From Nitrososphaerota archaeon (GTDB taxonomy: Archaea; Thermoproteota; Nitrososphaeria; Nitrososphaerales; UBA57): a DNA stretch of 5,599 nucleotides. A model generated the notes under the pieces. It was not told where the DNA came from. It worked only from the letters and a program-made list of their open reading frames with translations, and did not search any database. Of the stretch, positions 5,166 to 5,599 are shown piece after piece (positions within the stretch are counted from its first letter, which is position 1; the number at the start of each line of letters is the position of its first letter). Where the stretch lies: assembly GCA_016180375.1 (NCBI GenBank), contig JACPBJ010000023.1, forward strand, positions 1-5,599, given 5' to 3'. The position numbers and the translations under genes are program-made.

Positions 5166-5599
5166 AACCTGAACAAAATGCTCTGAAGGAAGCAGGGGCG
5201 ATACTTGCCAAGCACTCGCTCTGCAATTCATGCCTCGGAAGGCAGTTCTCTACAAAGAGGGGCGAAAGCAGCTCACTTGGAAAGAGTATAAAGAAACAAT
5301 TGGGCGTCAAGGAATCAAAGCAGTGCGACCTGTGCGGAGGGATCATCGATAACTTGGATGAAATCTCTAAAAGAGTTATTGAAGGACTAAAGGATTACGA
5401 GTTCAAGACCTTCCAGAGCGGAACCAGTATTGAATCCTCGCTTCTTGAAAACGAAGATTCTCTAAGAGCTGAATTCAAACTCAAAGGAGGCGCATCAGTA
5501 AAAACCGAAATTACGAGAGGCATATCCGAGAGAATAGCAAGAGCCTTGCACAAGAAACCCTCACAAATAGACCCCGATATAGCAGTCGTAGTCATCCCC
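5162..5599 (+). CDS. pus10: tRNA pseudouridine synthase Pus10, N-terminal 146 codons, cut by window edge
   Basis: The frame opens at ATG 5162, overlapping the srp54-frame TGA as ATGA, and stays open to the right edge. The visible part matches the accessory N-terminal region of archaeal Pus10: a four-cysteine zinc site C21xxC24 (LCNSCLGRQF) and C55xxC58 (QCDLCGG), then YEFKTFQSGTS (79-89) and a THUMP-like segment with KPSQIDPDIAVVVIP (132-146). Pus10 makes pseudouridine at positions 54 and/or 55 of the tRNA T-loop; the catalytic domain with its Asp lies outside the window. The gene is coupled to srp54, an arrangement expected in archaea. Usual length is about 400-500 aa, so about two thirds is missing. 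Confidence 0.9.
   Translation, partial: MKPEQNALKEAGAILAKHSLCNSCLGRQFSTKRGESSSLGKSIKKQLGVKESKQCDLCGGIIDNLDEISKRVIEGLKDYEFKTFQSGTSIESSLLENEDSLRAEFKLKGGASVKTEITRGISERIARALHKKPSQIDPDIAVVVIP

Overview
The window is archaeal chromosomal DNA, most likely from a Nitrososphaerota (Thaumarchaeota)-type or related TACK archaeon; the phylum is inferred from gene content, not tested. The archaeal call rests on a gene block for SRP54, a Pus10-type pseudouridine synthase with its N-terminal zinc/THUMP region, the diphthamide ligase Dph6, and a Pop5/Rpp14-like RNase P protein. Signals fit too: some genes start on TTG or GTG about 25-30 nt below an AT-rich TATA-like element and lack a Shine-Dalgarno (leaderless style), while genes inside transcription units carry a Shine-Dalgarno or overlap as ATGA.

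Layout. (1) Positions 1-1874, minus strand, in transcription order: a DUF554 membrane protein, a stand-alone NAD(P)H-hydrate epimerase, and a metallo-beta-lactamase-fold hydrolase with its own promoter that runs off the left edge. (2) From about 1937 to 2685, plus strand and divergent: two overlapping membrane-protein genes (69 and 180 aa) of unknown function. (3) A 113-bp convergent gap with a clear hairpin, then a short Pop5-like gene on the minus strand (2799-3053). (4) From 3129 to the right edge, plus strand: dph6, srp54 and pus10, tightly packed as an operon for translation and protein targeting, and divergent from the Pop5 gene.

The most striking observation is in srp54. An exact 30-bp tandem duplication (4954-4983 and 4984-5013) keeps the reading frame but creates an in-frame TAG at the junction. 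As read, SRP54 stops at residue 392, and the rest of the M domain, with the SRP RNA-binding helix (SSRMKRIARGSG), is left as an intact reading frame after the stop. Deleting one repeat restores a normal-looking 442-aa SRP54 whose TGA overlaps the pus10 ATG. Because SRP54 is expected to be essential, this is an assembly error, a very recent or strain-heterogeneous mutation, or a stop that is read through or bypassed.

No mobile elements, CRISPR arrays, rRNA or convincing tRNA genes were seen. The other points of interest are the uncharacterised membrane-protein pair, the unusually short Pop5 homologue, and the structured convergent intergenic region. I did not find a convincing wholly new system.
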